Positions 35,157-45,048 of a stretch of DNA of 64,000 nucleotides are shown here, piece by piece. The position numbers and the translations under genes are program-made. Position 1 is the first letter of the stretch, and the number at the start of each line of letters is the position of its first letter. The notes beneath the pieces are model-generated. The model was not told the DNA's origin. It was given only the letters and a program-made list of their open reading frames with translations, and did no database searches. This stretch comes from Komagataeibacter swingsii (GTDB lineage Bacteria; Pseudomonadota; Alphaproteobacteria; Acetobacterales; Acetobacteraceae): assembly GCF_003207895.1 (NCBI RefSeq), contig NZ_NKUB01000005.1, positions 62,001 through 126,000 on the forward strand. Direction: 5' to 3'.

Positions 35157-36347
35157 TCAGTGCAGGATAATTTCGACGCGACGGTTCTGGGGTTCACGTG
35201 TATCGGGCTGGGTCACGACCAGGGGATGGGCCTCGCCATAGCCGTGGATGTCGATGCCGCTGGCGGGTACGCCATCACGGATCAGTTCGGCCTTCACGCT
35301 GTCCGCGCGGCGCAGGGACAGGCCAAGATTGTATTTCTCGCCACGCGGGCCGGGATGGGCCGATGTGTTGTCGGTATAGCCGTTGACCTCGATGCGGGTC
35401 GTCCGGACATGGGTGGAAGCCTGGGCCGCTTCCGCCACGATTGCGCGCGCGCGGTCGGTCAGGGCCGCGCCATCCCAGTCAAAGAACACGAGATAGGTCC
35501 GCGCCGCGCTGGGGGCGGGGGGCACCACGGCGGGTGCGGGCGGCGGCGGTGGCGGCGCGTGGTTGAAGGCGTAGCGGACGCCCACGATGAACTGGTGATT
35601 GAAGCGATGGTCGTAGCTCAGCGTGCGGTCGCCGCCGCCTGTCTGGTTGATATTGCCCATGGCGAAGGATTCCACCTGCCCGATCATGCGGTATTCGGTG
35701 GTCATCTGCAGGCCGGGCACGCCGGGGATGTCATAGGCGGCGCCCACGATGCCCTGATAGGCGAAGCTGCCATTCGTGCCGTTCTGGCGTATGTTCAGGC
35801 TGCTGGTGATGGGGGTGCTGGCATCCACGTTCTGCCACAGGTAGCCGGCGCCGACACCGACGAAGGGTGTCACGGGCACGTCGATGTTGAACAGGCGCTT
35901 CAGGTCGATGTCATACAGCACGTTGACGAACCCGCCATAGGACCGGTCGCTGCCGCTGGTCCTGCCGCTCTGGTGGCGGCCATCGCCCGTGGAGTCCCGA
36001 TAGCCGGTCAGGGCGGACCAGTTGTAATCCCCTTCGATTTCAGCGCGCAGGCCGTTGCCGAAGCCCCAGCCGAACGTGGCAAACCCGGTCCAGCCGTCGC
36101 CATGTTCCATGCGTTCGCGTGAATGGGCTTCCTTCAGCAACCGGGCATTATCCGATGCGTCAAGGTAACCATCGGTTTTCACATTGTTTTCGTACTGGTT
36201 CCTGTCAAAGCCATGCGCATGCTGGGTCTGGGTCAGATCGTAGCCGCCGCCAATATCGACATAGGGGCCTGTAATCGTCGTGGCCATGGCGGTGGCGAAC
36301 GGCGCGGCACCAAGTGCGGTCGCCAGTAATACCATGCGAAGACGCAT
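35157..36347 (-). CDS. OmpA-family outer membrane protein, paralogue 3
   Basis: Third tandem member, 396 residues from ATG 36347 after AAGGACGGG. The barrel has two insertions relative to the others: a charged stretch near residues 45-75 (FDRNQYENNVKTDGYLDA and following) and TGDGRHQSGRTSGSDRS near 125. These fall where extracellular loops should be. Strands and the OmpA C-terminal domain (GYTDNTSAHPGPRGEKYNLG, LSLRRADSVKAEL) stay close to the paralogues. This fits gene duplication followed by divergence of surface loops. Confidence 0.9.
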   Translation of the reverse strand: MRLRMVLLATALGAAPFATAMATTITGPYVDIGGGYDLTQTQHAHGFDRNQYENNVKTDGYLDASDNARLLKEAHSRERMEHGDGWTGFATFGWGFGNGLRAEIEGDYNWSALTGYRDSTGDGRHQSGRTSGSDRSYGGFVNVLYDIDLKRLFNIDVPVTPFVGVGAGYLWQNVDASTPITSSLNIRQNGTNGSFAYQGIVGAAYDIPGVPGLQMTTEYRMIGQVESFAMGNINQTGGGDRTLSYDHRFNHQFIVGVRYAFNHAPPPPPPAPAVVPPAPSAARTYLVFFDWDGAALTDRARAIVAEAAQASTHVRTTRIEVNGYTDNTSAHPGPRGEKYNLGLSLRRADSVKAELIRDGVPASGIDIHGYGEAHPLVVTQPDTREPQNRRVEIILH

Positions 36348-36622
36348 ATTCCCGTCCTTGAGGATGCTTGATCAGATGCCTTCTTTTTGTGGAGATGGGG
36401 GCATGTTCCACACTGGCCTGATGCATGTTGATACAGTTGGCCCGGGGGCCATATCGCAATGCCAGCGGGAAGGGGTGAGACGGGAATGCAGGGAAACCTG
36501 CCCGCACCTGTCCATGGCTGGATCGTTGTGCGGGGCAAAGGTTGAGATAATATTAAACGTCGTTTCCAGACCGGCCCTGTCTGGAATGGCGTTGCACAAA
36601 TATCACATGCGCCGGCATGGGG
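36348..36622. other. Intergenic region between aroKB and OmpA paralogue 3
   Basis: 275 bases upstream of paralogue 3 on its promoter side. Moderately AT-rich, no credible ORF, no obvious terminator for aroKB, which is transcribed away from it. Confidence 0.45.
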
Positions 36623-38356
36623 TCAGGGCGTGCAGCCATCCGCGCGCAGCACGTCCAGCACGACATCATCGGGCACGTCACGGCAGGTGAAGGCCCGGCC
36701 AATGCCGCGCACCAGCACGAAGGACAGGCGGCCGTCGCGCATCTTCTTGTCGCGCTGCATGTTGCGTACAAGCTGGGCCGCGGAGAAATTGCGCCCCGTA
36801 TCGCTGATCCGCGCGGGCATGGATAGCCGTTCGAGGTGACGGGTCACGCGGTCCAGGTCCTCCGCCGGGCAGTAGCCCAGCCGGACCGACAGCATGAACG
36901 CCAGCCGCAGGCCGATGGACACGGCCTCCCCATGCAACAGGCTGCCATTATAGCCCATCTCGGCCTCCAGCGCGTGGCCGAAGGTGTGGCCGAGGTTGAG
37001 CAGCGCGCGGCCATCGGCCTTGCGTTCCTCGCGTTCATCCGCCACGACCACCCGCGCCTTGAACGCGCAGGCCATGCGGATGGCCTCGGCCTGCATGGCC
37101 GGGTCGCCATCCAGCACGTCCGCCCCATGGCGTTCGCACCAGTCGAACAGGCCGGCATCCCCCAGCAGCCCCGACTTGACGATTTCGGCATAGCCCGCGC
37201 GCAGTTCGCGCACCGGCAGGGTGGCAAGGGCGGAGGTATCGGCCAGCACCGCGATCGGCTGGTGGAACGCGCCCAGCAGGTTCTTGCCAAACGGGGTGTT
37301 GATGCCGGTCTTGCCGCCCACGGACGAATCCACCTGCGACAGCAGCGTGGTGGGGATCTGCACGAAGGGCAGGCCCCGCAGCGTGGTGGCGGCGCAGAAA
37401 CCGGCCAGATCCCCCACCACGCCACCGCCCAGCGCCACGACCGTGGTGCCGCGTTCGACATGCGCCTCCAGCAGGGCGTTGGTCACGCGTTCGTACATGG
37501 TGATGGTCTTTGACCCCTCGCCGGGGGGGATGGTGATGACCTCGGCGCGAATTCCGGTTTCCTCCAGCCCTTCCAGCAGGCGGGGCAGGTGCAGGGGGGA
37601 GACGGTTTCATCCGTCAGCACCATCACGCGCTTCTGCGGCAGGACGGGGGCCAGCAGCGCGCCGGCGCGCCGGATCACGTCGGGGCCGATCACGACGTCA
37701 TAGCTGGCGCGGTCCAGCCGCACCGGCACCCGCAATGGCTGCCGGTTGTGTTTCAGGGCCTGCATGACATGGTCGGCGCTGTGTTCCACGTTGTCGTCTC
37801 CACAATCCACGATGATATCGGCTTCGGCATAGACCGGATGGCGCAGTTCCATAAGGTTCGCCAGCACCGCATGGGGGGACGCCGCGTTCAGCAGGGGGCG
37901 GTGCGTGCGGTCGGCCACGCGCTGCACCAGCACCGGCAGCGGGCAGCGCAGCCAGATGGATATCGCATGTTCGCGCACGCTGGCGCGCGTGCGGGAATCC
38001 ATGAATGCGCCCCCGCCCGTCGCCAGCACCACGGGGGGGCCGGACAGCAGGCGGCGGATGACCAGCCGTTCGCCCCGGCGGAATTCGGGTTCGCCGTATT
38101 TCTGGAACAGGTCGGCGATGGTGTAGCCGGCCGCGCGCTCGATTTCCTCGTCCGAATCGACAAAGGGCACCCCCAGTTGCGCGGCGAGGATGCGGCCGAT
38201 CGTCGTCTTGCCCGCGCCCATAAGCCCGACCAGTACGATGGTGCGTCCACTGCCCGGCAGCCGTGGCATGGCGGGGCCGACGGCATTGAGGTCAAGCGGT
38301 ATGGCGAGCGACGGGGCGGCCGGCGCGTGCCGGTCGGGGGGAATCTGGCGTGACAT
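36623..38356 (-). CDS. aroKB: Bifunctional shikimate kinase / 3-dehydroquinate synthase
   Basis: Two shikimate-pathway enzymes in one chain. I start at ATG 38356 ([12 protein letters not shown]), giving 577 residues. The N-terminal kinase (about 35-205) has the P-loop [11 protein letters not shown] (about 44-54), the [11 protein letters not shown] segment, FRRGER and GGGAFMD. The synthase (about 215-577) has PPGEGSKTI, the NAD-binding [33 protein letters not shown], the zinc/lysine segment AEIVKSGLL, and [11 protein letters not shown] with zinc His. The fusion is common in acetic acid bacteria; in other alphaproteobacteria these are adjacent separate genes. aroF-type DAHP synthase is 22 kb away. 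Confidence 0.95.
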   Translation of the reverse strand: MSRQIPPDRHAPAAPSLAIPLDLNAVGPAMPRLPGSGRTIVLVGLMGAGKTTIGRILAAQLGVPFVDSDEEIERAAGYTIADLFQKYGEPEFRRGERLVIRRLLSGPPVVLATGGGAFMDSRTRASVREHAISIWLRCPLPVLVQRVADRTHRPLLNAASPHAVLANLMELRHPVYAEADIIVDCGDDNVEHSADHVMQALKHNRQPLRVPVRLDRASYDVVIGPDVIRRAGALLAPVLPQKRVMVLTDETVSPLHLPRLLEGLEETGIRAEVITIPPGEGSKTITMYERVTNALLEAHVERGTTVVALGGGVVGDLAGFCAATTLRGLPFVQIPTTLLSQVDSSVGGKTGINTPFGKNLLGAFHQPIAVLADTSALATLPVRELRAGYAEIVKSGLLGDAGLFDWCERHGADVLDGDPAMQAEAIRMACAFKARVVVADEREERKADGRALLNLGHTFGHALEAEMGYNGSLLHGEAVSIGLRLAFMLSVRLGYCPAEDLDRVTRHLERLSMPARISDTGRNFSAAQLVRNMQRDKKMRDGRLSFVLVRGIGRAFTCRDVPDDVVLDVLRADGCTP

Positions 38357-38484
38357 GCCGGACAACCTAACATACAGCAGGATGGAACCGGTAGAGTCCG
38401 CGCCTGGGTCCGGCCATGCGCGCGAAAGTGTGTCACCGGCCCGGTCATGGACCACCGGATGTGCTGGATATGGGAAGCGGTTGG

Positions 38485-38697
38485 ATGATCCGTATTGTTA
38501 TTGCCGTCATAGGCGTCCTGGTCGTGTGCGCGGTGGGGGGATTCTTCTCCCTTGGCGCCTTTCCGCCCGCGCTGGTGCAGCAGGACGTGCACAGGGATAT
38601 TGCGTTCGCGGCCCCCGCGGCGCTGGGCACGCCGGCCCCCCTGCCGGTGGCGCCGCTCGCCCCGGTGGCGGCCCCGATGGCCGCGCCCGCGCAGTAG
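38485..38697 (+). CDS. Small membrane-anchored protein
   Basis: 70 residues from ATG 38485 after GGAAGCGG. One N-terminal membrane segment ([20 protein letters not shown]), then a short polar loop and a Pro/Ala-rich tail (many APL/PVAP repeats). Function unknown. It lies between divergent aroKB and the co-oriented xerD, 12 bases before the latter, so it is probably co-transcribed with xerD. Start choice is moderately certain; an earlier in-frame ATG at 38470 also exists. Confidence 0.6.
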   Translation: MIRIVIAVIGVLVVCAVGGFFSLGAFPPALVQQDVHRDIAFAAPAALGTPAPLPVAPLAPVAAPMAAPAQ

Positions 38698-38709
38698 GCG
38701 GCGGGCCAC

Positions 38710-39636
38710 ATGGTCGCGGACGGGGTTGACGCCTTTCTGGAAATGCAGGCGGCCGAGCGTGGCGCGGCGCTGAACACCATCAGCGCCTATGCCCGCGACC
38801 TGGGGGACATGATGCAGGCGCTGCGCGCACGGGGCGTCTCGCCCCTTGACGCGGGGGAGGACGACCTGCGCGATTACCTGTCCGGCCTTGCGCGGCAGGG
38901 GCTGGCCCCGCGCACGCAGGCCCGCAGGCTGTCCTGCCTGAAGCAGTATTTCCTGTTCCTGGCGCGTGAGGGGATGCGACCCGGCAACCCGGCCGCCCTG
39001 CTGGAAGCCCCGCGCCTGGATACGCCCCTGCCACGTTTCCTGTCGGAGGCGGAGGTCACGGCGCTGCTGGCCGCGTGCGCGCCGGAAGCGGATGCGACGC
39101 CCGCGCGCAGGCGCAGGCTGCTTGCGGCGCGCGCGGCGCTGGAAATGCTGTATGCATCGGGCCTGCGCATATCCGAACTGCTGTCGCTGCCGCGCCGCGC
39201 GCTGGATGCGGCGCCGGGCATGATGCTGGTGCGTGGCAAGGGCGGGCGGGAACGCATGGTGCCCATGTCCGCCCGCGCCCGCGCCGCGGCCCGGGCGCTT
39301 ATGGATGAGGACGCGGGGCGGAAAAGCCCGTACCTGTTTCCCGGCCGGGGGGCGGCGGTCCGGCCCATGACGCGGCAGGGCTTTGACCGGATCATCCATG
39401 ATGTGGCGCTGCGGGCGGGACTGGACCCGCAACGGCTGTCGCCGCATGTGCTGCGGCATTCCTTCGCAACGCACCTGCTGGCCCACGGGGCCGACCTGCG
39501 GGCGTTGCAGGTAATGCTGGGCCATGCCGATATCGCCACGACCCAGATCTATACCCACGTGATGCTGGACCGCCTGCGTGACGCGGTGGCGCAGCACCAT
39601 CCGCTGTCGGCAATGCATGACGCGGCGGCGACATAG
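38710..39636 (+). CDS. xerD: Site-specific tyrosine recombinase XerD
   Basis: Resolves chromosome dimers at dif sites, usually with XerC and FtsK. The 308 residues have the SAM-like core-binding domain (1-about 105) and the catalytic domain with the full active site: Arg153 in SGLRISELL, Lys177 in GKGGRERMVP, His246 and Arg249 in SPHVLRHSFATHLL, His272 in LGHADIATTQ, and the nucleophile Tyr281 in IYTHV. C-terminal His/Ala-rich tail. The aroKB-xerD neighbourhood is typical for alphaproteobacteria, and together with motif details argues for XerD over XerC. Confidence 0.93.
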   Translation: MVADGVDAFLEMQAAERGAALNTISAYARDLGDMMQALRARGVSPLDAGEDDLRDYLSGLARQGLAPRTQARRLSCLKQYFLFLAREGMRPGNPAALLEAPRLDTPLPRFLSEAEVTALLAACAPEADATPARRRRLLAARAALEMLYASGLRISELLSLPRRALDAAPGMMLVRGKGGRERMVPMSARARAAARALMDEDAGRKSPYLFPGRGAAVRPMTRQGFDRIIHDVALRAGLDPQRLSPHVLRHSFATHLLAHGADLRALQVMLGHADIATTQIYTHVMLDRLRDAVAQHHPLSAMHDAAAT

Positions 39637-39711
39637 ACAAAAATGCACGGCAGGGCGAATTCCCTGCGTGAAAATGTTTGGCTGGCGTGCAGGCTGTGCT
39701 ATCGGCAGCGC

Positions 39712-40668
39712 ATGCGCCAGTTTCTAGATTTCGAAAAGTCGGTCGCCGAACTTGAGAACAAGATCGACGAGCTTCGCAGGATGTCCGGTCCGGACGGGAT
39801 CAACATCGCCGAAGAGATCACCCGGTTGAGCGAGAAAGCCGACCGGCAGTTGCGTACGGCCTATGCCAAGCTGACGCCGTGGCAGAAGGTGCAGGTCGCC
39901 CGCCACGCCCAGCGCCCGCATACGCTTGATTACATCAAGGCCCTGATTACGGAATTCGCGCCGCTGGCCGGTGACCGCCTGTTTGGTGATGACAAGGCCA
40001 TCATTGGCGGCGTGGGCCGGTTCAAGGGCACGCCCGTCGTGGTGATCGGGACCGAACGCGGGGCCGAGATCGAGACGCGGCTCAAGCACAATTTCGGCAT
40101 GGCCCGGCCGGAAGGCTATCGCAAGGCGCAGCGGCTGATGAAGCTGGCCGGGCGATTCGGCCTGCCGGTCCTGACCTTTATCGACACATCCGGCGCATGG
40201 CCGGGCATCGATGCGGAAGCGCGCGGACAGGCGGAAGCCATCGCGCGGTCCATCGAAACCTGCCTGAACGTGCCCGTGCCGGTGATCGCCACCGTCATTG
40301 GCGAAGGCGGCTCCGGCGGGGCCGTGGCGCTGGGGGCCGGTGACCGGGTGATGATGCTGGAACACGCCATCTATTCCGTGATCTCGCCCGAGGCATGCGC
40401 CTCCATCCTGTGGCGTGATCCCAAGCAGGCCCCCACGGCGGCGGATGCGCTCAAGCTGACGGCGCAGGACCTGCTGCAGTTGCGGCTGATCGACCGGATC
40501 ATTCCCGAACCGCTGGGCGGCGCGCAGCGCGAACCGGCGGCCGCGATTCGCGCGGTGGGTGACGCCATTGCCGCCGAACTGCCGGGGCTGCTGGCCAAGG
40601 ACCCCGTGCTGCTCAAGGCGCAGCGGCGTGAGAAATTCCTGGCCATGGGGCGTGACGCCGTCGCCTGA
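39712..40668 (+). CDS. accA: Acetyl-CoA carboxylase carboxyltransferase alpha subunit
   Basis: Transfers the carboxyl group from biotin-BCCP to acetyl-CoA, the first committed step of fatty-acid synthesis. I start at ATG 39712 (MRQFLDFEKSVAELENKI), matching the family N terminus; upstream in-frame residues do not. 318 residues with the crotonase-like core (RPHTLDYIKALITEF, GRFGLPVLTFIDTSGAWPG, VIGEGGSGGAVALGAGD, YSVISPEACASILW). It follows xerD, a frequent alphaproteobacterial pairing. The beta subunit gene accD is not in the window. Confidence 0.96.
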   Translation: MRQFLDFEKSVAELENKIDELRRMSGPDGINIAEEITRLSEKADRQLRTAYAKLTPWQKVQVARHAQRPHTLDYIKALITEFAPLAGDRLFGDDKAIIGGVGRFKGTPVVVIGTERGAEIETRLKHNFGMARPEGYRKAQRLMKLAGRFGLPVLTFIDTSGAWPGIDAEARGQAEAIARSIETCLNVPVPVIATVIGEGGSGGAVALGAGDRVMMLEHAIYSVISPEACASILWRDPKQAPTAADALKLTAQDLLQLRLIDRIIPEPLGGAQREPAAAIRAVGDAIAAELPGLLAKDPVLLKAQRREKFLAMGRDAVA

Positions 40669-40685
40669 CCCGCGCCCGGCCTGCC

Positions 40686-41444
40686 TCAGGCCTTCGGCGG
40701 CTCCCCCGCCTGCGGGGTGAAGCCTAGGCGTTCGATCAGGTCGCGCACGGCGCTGGATGCGGCCTTTACACCGTCCGCGTCCGTTCCCTTGCACAACAGG
40801 CACACGCCCCGGCTGCTTTCATCAAGGCGGTAGGGATAGGACCCGATATCGATGTCGGGGTAACGCTGCTGTATCATTTCCAGGCCGGCGGCCAGGCTGC
40901 CTTCATACAGGCCGTTGGCATGCCATGCCGCTGACGTGACCGGCGTGCCATGGGGCAGGGTGGGCAGCACTTCCTCGAACATCGCGCGCATGATGCGCGG
41001 CACGCCCGCCATGACATGGACATTGCCCATGGTGAAGCCGGGGGCCACCGAAACCGCATTGCGGATGGGCACCGCCCCCTGCGGCATCGTGGCCATGCGC
41101 TGGCGGGCGGCGTTGAATTCGGCGGGCGTGAAATGGGCTTCAAGCAGGCGGAACGTCTCGGGATGGTGGACCCAGGGCACGCCAAACGATTCCGCCACGC
41201 AGGCGGAGGTGATATCGTCATGCGTCGGCCCGATGCCGCCGGTGGTAAAGACATTGTCATAGGCGGCGCGGGCTTCGGTCACGTTGCGCACGATGACGGC
41301 GCGGATGTCCGGTATGATCCGGACCTCGCTCAATGTAATGCCGGTTTCCGACAGGCGGCGGGCGATATACTGCACGTTCACGTCCTGTGTGCGACCGGAC
41401 AGGATCTCGTTGCCGATGACCAGCAGGCAGGCGGTGGGGTTCAT
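40686..41444 (-). CDS. CinA-type molybdopterin-binding-domain protein
   Basis: Single-domain protein related to the N-terminal (MoCF) half of CinA/competence-damage proteins. I start at ATG 41444 (MNPTACLLVIGNEIL); a TTG 15 bases earlier lacks a ribosome site. 252 residues, with the motifs IGNEILSGRTQDVNVQ, VFTTGGIGPTHDDIT (GGIGPT signature) and VMAGVPRIM. The C-terminal PncC domain of full CinA is absent. Alphaproteobacteria commonly have this short form. It may act in pyridine nucleotide or molybdopterin metabolism; this is family inference. It converges on accA with 17 bases between stops. Confidence 0.88.
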   Translation of the reverse strand: MNPTACLLVIGNEILSGRTQDVNVQYIARRLSETGITLSEVRIIPDIRAVIVRNVTEARAAYDNVFTTGGIGPTHDDITSACVAESFGVPWVHHPETFRLLEAHFTPAEFNAARQRMATMPQGAVPIRNAVSVAPGFTMGNVHVMAGVPRIMRAMFEEVLPTLPHGTPVTSAAWHANGLYEGSLAAGLEMIQQRYPDIDIGSYPYRLDESSRGVCLLCKGTDADGVKAASSAVRDLIERLGFTPQAGEPPKA

Positions 41445-41527
41445 GATGCGTGTGTCCAACAGGTTGCGGGTGGAAGCCGTTTTGCCGCCACCCTATAACG
41501 ACAGCCCCCCTACCGGAAGGAGAAGCC

Positions 41528-42460
41528 ATGAATACGGCGGCGATGCCACAACTGCAGTGCGTATGGGATATCCGGGCGGAACTGGGCGAAGGCCCCGTAT
41601 GGTCCGTACGGGAACAGGTGCTTTATTTTGTCGATATCGCCGGGCAGGCCATCCATCGCCTTCACCCCGCCAGCGGCGCACGCGCGTCATGGCCCACGCC
41701 GCTGCGTCCCGGTTTTGTGACGCCGGTCAGTGACGGCACGCTCCTGTGCGGGCTGAAGGACGGGCTGTACAGCCTGGACCCGACAGGCGGTGAATTCCGC
41801 AGGGAGGTCGCGGTCGAACCCGGCCTGCCGGGCAACCGGATCAACGATGGCTGTGTCGATTCGAAGGGGCGGCTGTGGTTCGGCACCATGGATGATGGCG
41901 AAAGCGTACCTAGCGGCGCGCTGTATTCCGTGACCCGCAGGGCGGGCGGGCTGGATGTCCGGCACCATGATGAGGGATATGTCGTCACCAACGGCCCCGG
42001 CATTTCCCCCGACGGTCGGCGTCTGTACCATAACCATTCCCCCGCCGGGATCATTTACGTGTTCGACCTGGCCGATGATGGCAGCCTGTCGAACCGGCGC
42101 GTCTTCGCACGTGTCGGTGACGGCTACCCCGATGGCGTGGTGGTCGATAGCGCGGGCACGTTATGGGTTGGCGTATGGAACGGGGGGCGGATCGCACGGT
42201 TTCTGCCCGATGGCACCGCGCTGCCGGCCATTCCCGTGCCCGGGGCGCTGAACGTGACCAAGGTGGCCTTTGGCGGTCCGGACCTGCGCACGGCCTATGT
42301 TACCACGGCGCGCAGGAATACGCCGCCTGACCGTCTGGCGCGGATGCCACAGGCGGGCAGCCTGTTCAGCCTGCGTGTCGATGTGCCGGGACAGGCGCCG
42401 GTTGCCTTTCCCGCCACCGAATTCGACGCCCTGCATGGCATGACGCTGGGCCGGGACTGA
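41528..42460 (+). CDS. SMP-30/gluconolactonase-family protein
   Basis: Six-bladed beta-propeller lactonase family; in acetic acid bacteria a glucono- or sugar-lactonase role is natural given heavy periplasmic sugar oxidation, but here no signal peptide is evident, so it is likely cytoplasmic. I start at ATG 41528 after GGAAGGAG; 310 residues. Metal-binding residues are recognisable: Glu in AELGEGPVWS, Asn in NRINDGCVDSKGRLWFG, Asn in VTNGPGISPDG, and Asp in YPDGVVVDSAGTLW. The rest follows blade repeats (TLWVGVWNGGRI). Exact sugar lactone is unknown. Confidence 0.88.
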   Translation: MNTAAMPQLQCVWDIRAELGEGPVWSVREQVLYFVDIAGQAIHRLHPASGARASWPTPLRPGFVTPVSDGTLLCGLKDGLYSLDPTGGEFRREVAVEPGLPGNRINDGCVDSKGRLWFGTMDDGESVPSGALYSVTRRAGGLDVRHHDEGYVVTNGPGISPDGRRLYHNHSPAGIIYVFDLADDGSLSNRRVFARVGDGYPDGVVVDSAGTLWVGVWNGGRIARFLPDGTALPAIPVPGALNVTKVAFGGPDLRTAYVTTARRNTPPDRLARMPQAGSLFSLRVDVPGQAPVAFPATEFDALHGMTLGRD

Positions 42461-42531
42461 CCGCGCCGCCTGTAGGGGCGCATATCCCGCGCCCTGTAGG
42501 TCTTTTTTGAAAACAGGCCATTGGACAAAAA

Positions 42532-42612
42532 TAGAAGTTTTTGGGTGTCACCTTTTTTCAAAAAGGTGACGTTTCCTGAAGCTTTTTGAAAAAAAGCTTC
42601 ACCCAAAACGTC
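42532..42612 (+). repeat. Palindromic double-hairpin repeat, copy 5 (full length, compensated stem)
   Basis: AGAAGTTTTTGGGTG edge, first stem GTCACC/GGTGAC (instead of GCCGCC/GGCGGC) with T/A loop, TTTCCTG, second hairpin GAAGCTTTTT/AAAAAGCTTC, closing ACCCAAAACG edge. Both arms of the first stem changed together, preserving pairing. Confidence 0.9.
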
Positions 42613-42649
42613 TTTATGATTTCCTGAAGGCAGGCTGTTTAAAAGCGCC

Positions 42650-43660
42650 TTACAGCAGGTCCTGCAGCAGCGGGATCAGGGGCCGGTCGGCATCGGGCAT
42701 GGGGTAATCCCGCAGGTCATGGGCCGCCACCCATTTCAACGTCTGCCCTTCGCGCGGGGTTGGCGTGTTTTTCCACCGATGGCAGACATAAACGGGCATG
42801 AGCAGGTGAAAATGCCCGTAATCGTGGGAAACGAAGGTAAACGGCGCAAGGCAGGAGCGCGCGACATCCAGCCCCAGTTCCTCATCCAGTTCGCGGATCA
42901 GGGCTTCCTCTGGCGTTTCCCCTGCCTCGACCTTGCCGCCGGGGAATTCCCACAGCCCCGCCATGGATTTGCCCTCGGGCCTGCGGGCCAGCAGCACGCG
43001 GGCATCGGAATCCACCAGGGCCACGGCCGCGACCAGCACGACCTTGCGGGCATTGCCCGTGGCCTGCGCCATTTCCCCGGCCATAGCCTCGCCCGACAGG
43101 TCGGCATGGCGCGCCTCGAACAGGCGGACGGGATATTCCCCCCCGCGTGAGACGAATTCCTGCGATCCCGTCCCGTTTTCCCGAAAGCCGATCCGCTTCA
43201 GCACCGCGACGGAGGCATGGTTGTCGTGCGCCGCCGATGCCGTCAGGCGGTCCACCGGCAGGTTCGCCAGCGCCCAGCGCGCCAGCCGGCCCGCCGTGGT
43301 GGTGGCGACCTTGCGGTTCCAGTGCGCCCGGCCCACCCAGTACCCCAGCGAACAGGACCGGTCGGCGCTGTTGATGCGCAGGCCGATGCACCCGATCAGC
43401 GAATCAGGCTGGTCGGAGCCGGGGCATGTAATGGCGAAATGATAGGCTTCGCCACGCTGCGACTGTTCGATGGTGGCGGCGATCCAGTCCTCGGTCAGGG
43501 CCAGCGAGTAGGGGAATGGAACGCGGCTGAGCATCCGCACCACGCTCCAATCATTGATCAGCCTGTGCATGGTGCCCGCATCGGAGGTGCGGACTTCGCG
43601 CAGGCGGTATTCCCCGGCATCCAGAAGGGTGCCCGAACCATGTGCTCCCTGCATGCTCAT
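42650..43660 (-). CDS. Fused GNAT acetyltransferase / Nudix (MutT-like) hydrolase
   Basis: A two-domain protein of 336 residues from ATG 43660, which overlaps the Rieske stop as ATGA. N-terminal part (about 10-185): GNAT fold with [37 protein letters not shown] and [15 protein letters not shown], like RimJ/RimL-type acetyltransferases. C-terminal part (about 200-336): a complete Nudix box (Gly-x5-Glu-x7-Arg-Glu-x-x-Glu-Glu-x-Gly, around [11 protein letters not shown] and RELDEELGL), like MutT. A plausible job is cleaning oxidised or non-canonical dNTPs plus acetylation of a second substrate. Whether the two activities act on one pathway is unknown. Confidence 0.9.
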   Translation of the reverse strand: MSMQGAHGSGTLLDAGEYRLREVRTSDAGTMHRLINDWSVVRMLSRVPFPYSLALTEDWIAATIEQSQRGEAYHFAITCPGSDQPDSLIGCIGLRINSADRSCSLGYWVGRAHWNRKVATTTAGRLARWALANLPVDRLTASAAHDNHASVAVLKRIGFRENGTGSQEFVSRGGEYPVRLFEARHADLSGEAMAGEMAQATGNARKVVLVAAVALVDSDARVLLARRPEGKSMAGLWEFPGGKVEAGETPEEALIRELDEELGLDVARSCLAPFTFVSHDYGHFHLLMPVYVCHRWKNTPTPREGQTLKWVAAHDLRDYPMPDADRPLIPLLQDLL

Positions 43661-44778
43661 GCGGGCAGGGCGCCCCTGGCGACCGGTGCCGGGGCATCCT
43701 GCCTGGCGGGTAGCCCGCATTCCACCAGCAGTTCGCGCAGGTTGCAGATGACCGGGAAGATTTCCTGGTTCCGGTCGCCGCCCTGTTCGTACCAGGCGTT
43801 CTGTTCCAGTTCCACGATCTCCCGGTCTTCACGGAAAATCCGTTCGGTAAACGCGGTCAGGAACGGCCATGCCAGGTCCAGTATGCCCGGGATGCCCGGC
43901 CGCTTGATCGACAGCAGCCCGAAAACCCGGTTGGTCAGTTCCGCCTCATCCTGCGGCACGTACGCGATCCACAGGTCCATGACCGGCGCGCTGTCGCCTG
44001 TCTGGATATGAAGTGTCTGGTAGGGATAGGTGGTGCGGATGGTCATGACGTCGCGATGGGCGAATTTTTCGCTGTTGTCGCGCTTCTGGCCAAAGATCAG
44101 CGCCTCGCCGATCGGCTGCTTGCCGCCGGTGCGCGCGAAGCTGTAGCGCGCTTCCACCAGCCCGGGGCCACGTTCCTGCCCCAGGAAGCGGGGCTTCATC
44201 TGGCCCATCTGCTTCATGTGCATGAACTGGTGGTTCATGTCCATCAGGTTCTCGTGCATGAAGCTGTAGTGGCACTGCACGAGCTGGCCGAAGCGGCGGG
44301 TCTTGTAGGCCGGGTTGGCCACTTCCGCCAGGCGGGGGAAGGGTGTTGTCTCCGCCTTGGCGGGATCACCGGGAAAGACAAAGATCAGGCCATCGGCTTC
44401 GCGCACGGGATAGGTGCGCACCCCGTTGGGCAGCTTGCCCTTGCCCAGGTATGGCACGTCAATGCAGCGCCCCGACCGGCCATAGGCCCAGCCGTGGTAG
44501 CAGCACTGGACCGATTCGCCCTTGACGGTGCCTTTGCTCAGCGGAACCTGCCGGTGGGCGCAGCGGTCTTCCAGCGCGAACACGCTGCCGCCTTCCTTCG
44601 GGCGCACAAGGGCGATGGGCTGCCCGGCATAGCGGGTGCCTATGGTCTTGCCTGGCTTCAGTTCCCGCGACCAGGCGACGGGGTACCAGAAATCGGGGTT
44701 GGCACGAATTCGGCGCAGATCCCGCCCGGTGACCGGGGCGGAGGACTGCATGCTGTCAGGCGATAACGACTGATCCAT
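43657..44778 (-). CDS. Rieske-type aromatic-ring oxygenase large subunit
   Basis: Non-heme iron oxygenase. The 373 residues have the [2Fe-2S] Rieske centre in the N-terminal domain: Cys73-x-His75 ([11 protein letters not shown]) and Cys92-x2-His95 ([10 protein letters not shown]), 16 residues apart. The catalytic domain carries the mononuclear iron motif in [16 protein letters not shown] (His and Asp ligands). Single-component architecture resembles vanillate demethylase or plant Pao/Tic55-like oxygenases. Substrate unknown; no reductase or ferredoxin partner is adjacent, though fpr is in the window. Stop overlaps the GNAT-Nudix start, indicating translational coupling. Confidence 0.9.
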   Translation of the reverse strand: MDQSLSPDSMQSSAPVTGRDLRRIRANPDFWYPVAWSRELKPGKTIGTRYAGQPIALVRPKEGGSVFALEDRCAHRQVPLSKGTVKGESVQCCYHGWAYGRSGRCIDVPYLGKGKLPNGVRTYPVREADGLIFVFPGDPAKAETTPFPRLAEVANPAYKTRRFGQLVQCHYSFMHENLMDMNHQFMHMKQMGQMKPRFLGQERGPGLVEARYSFARTGGKQPIGEALIFGQKRDNSEKFAHRDVMTIRTTYPYQTLHIQTGDSAPVMDLWIAYVPQDEAELTNRVFGLLSIKRPGIPGILDLAWPFLTAFTERIFREDREIVELEQNAWYEQGGDRNQEIFPVICNLRELLVECGLPARQDAPAPVARGALPA

Positions 44779-45048
44779 TGTCTCTCTTGACTGTTAACAG
44801 GGCATGGCAGCCGGATGTGCCATGGAACAGGATGCCGGTCACATGCCGGAAGGTGGTGCATATTCGACCGTATCGTGCCGCCATGGCGATATTAAGGATG
44901 TTTTTTAACCGCAGGGCAAATGGTTCAGCGCCATAATGTTTTGTAATGTATTGTCGCACCGTGCCCCGACCGTTTCCCCGCTGCTGCCATGGGTGTTGAT
45001 GGTGATGCCACCATGGCAGGCAGGACATGGATCAATCCTTGTTATGGA

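Noticed and set aside
38416-38484. Longer N terminus for the small membrane protein
   Set aside because: The upstream stretch lies in the aroKB promoter side and ATG 38485 has a good ribosome site before a membrane helix.
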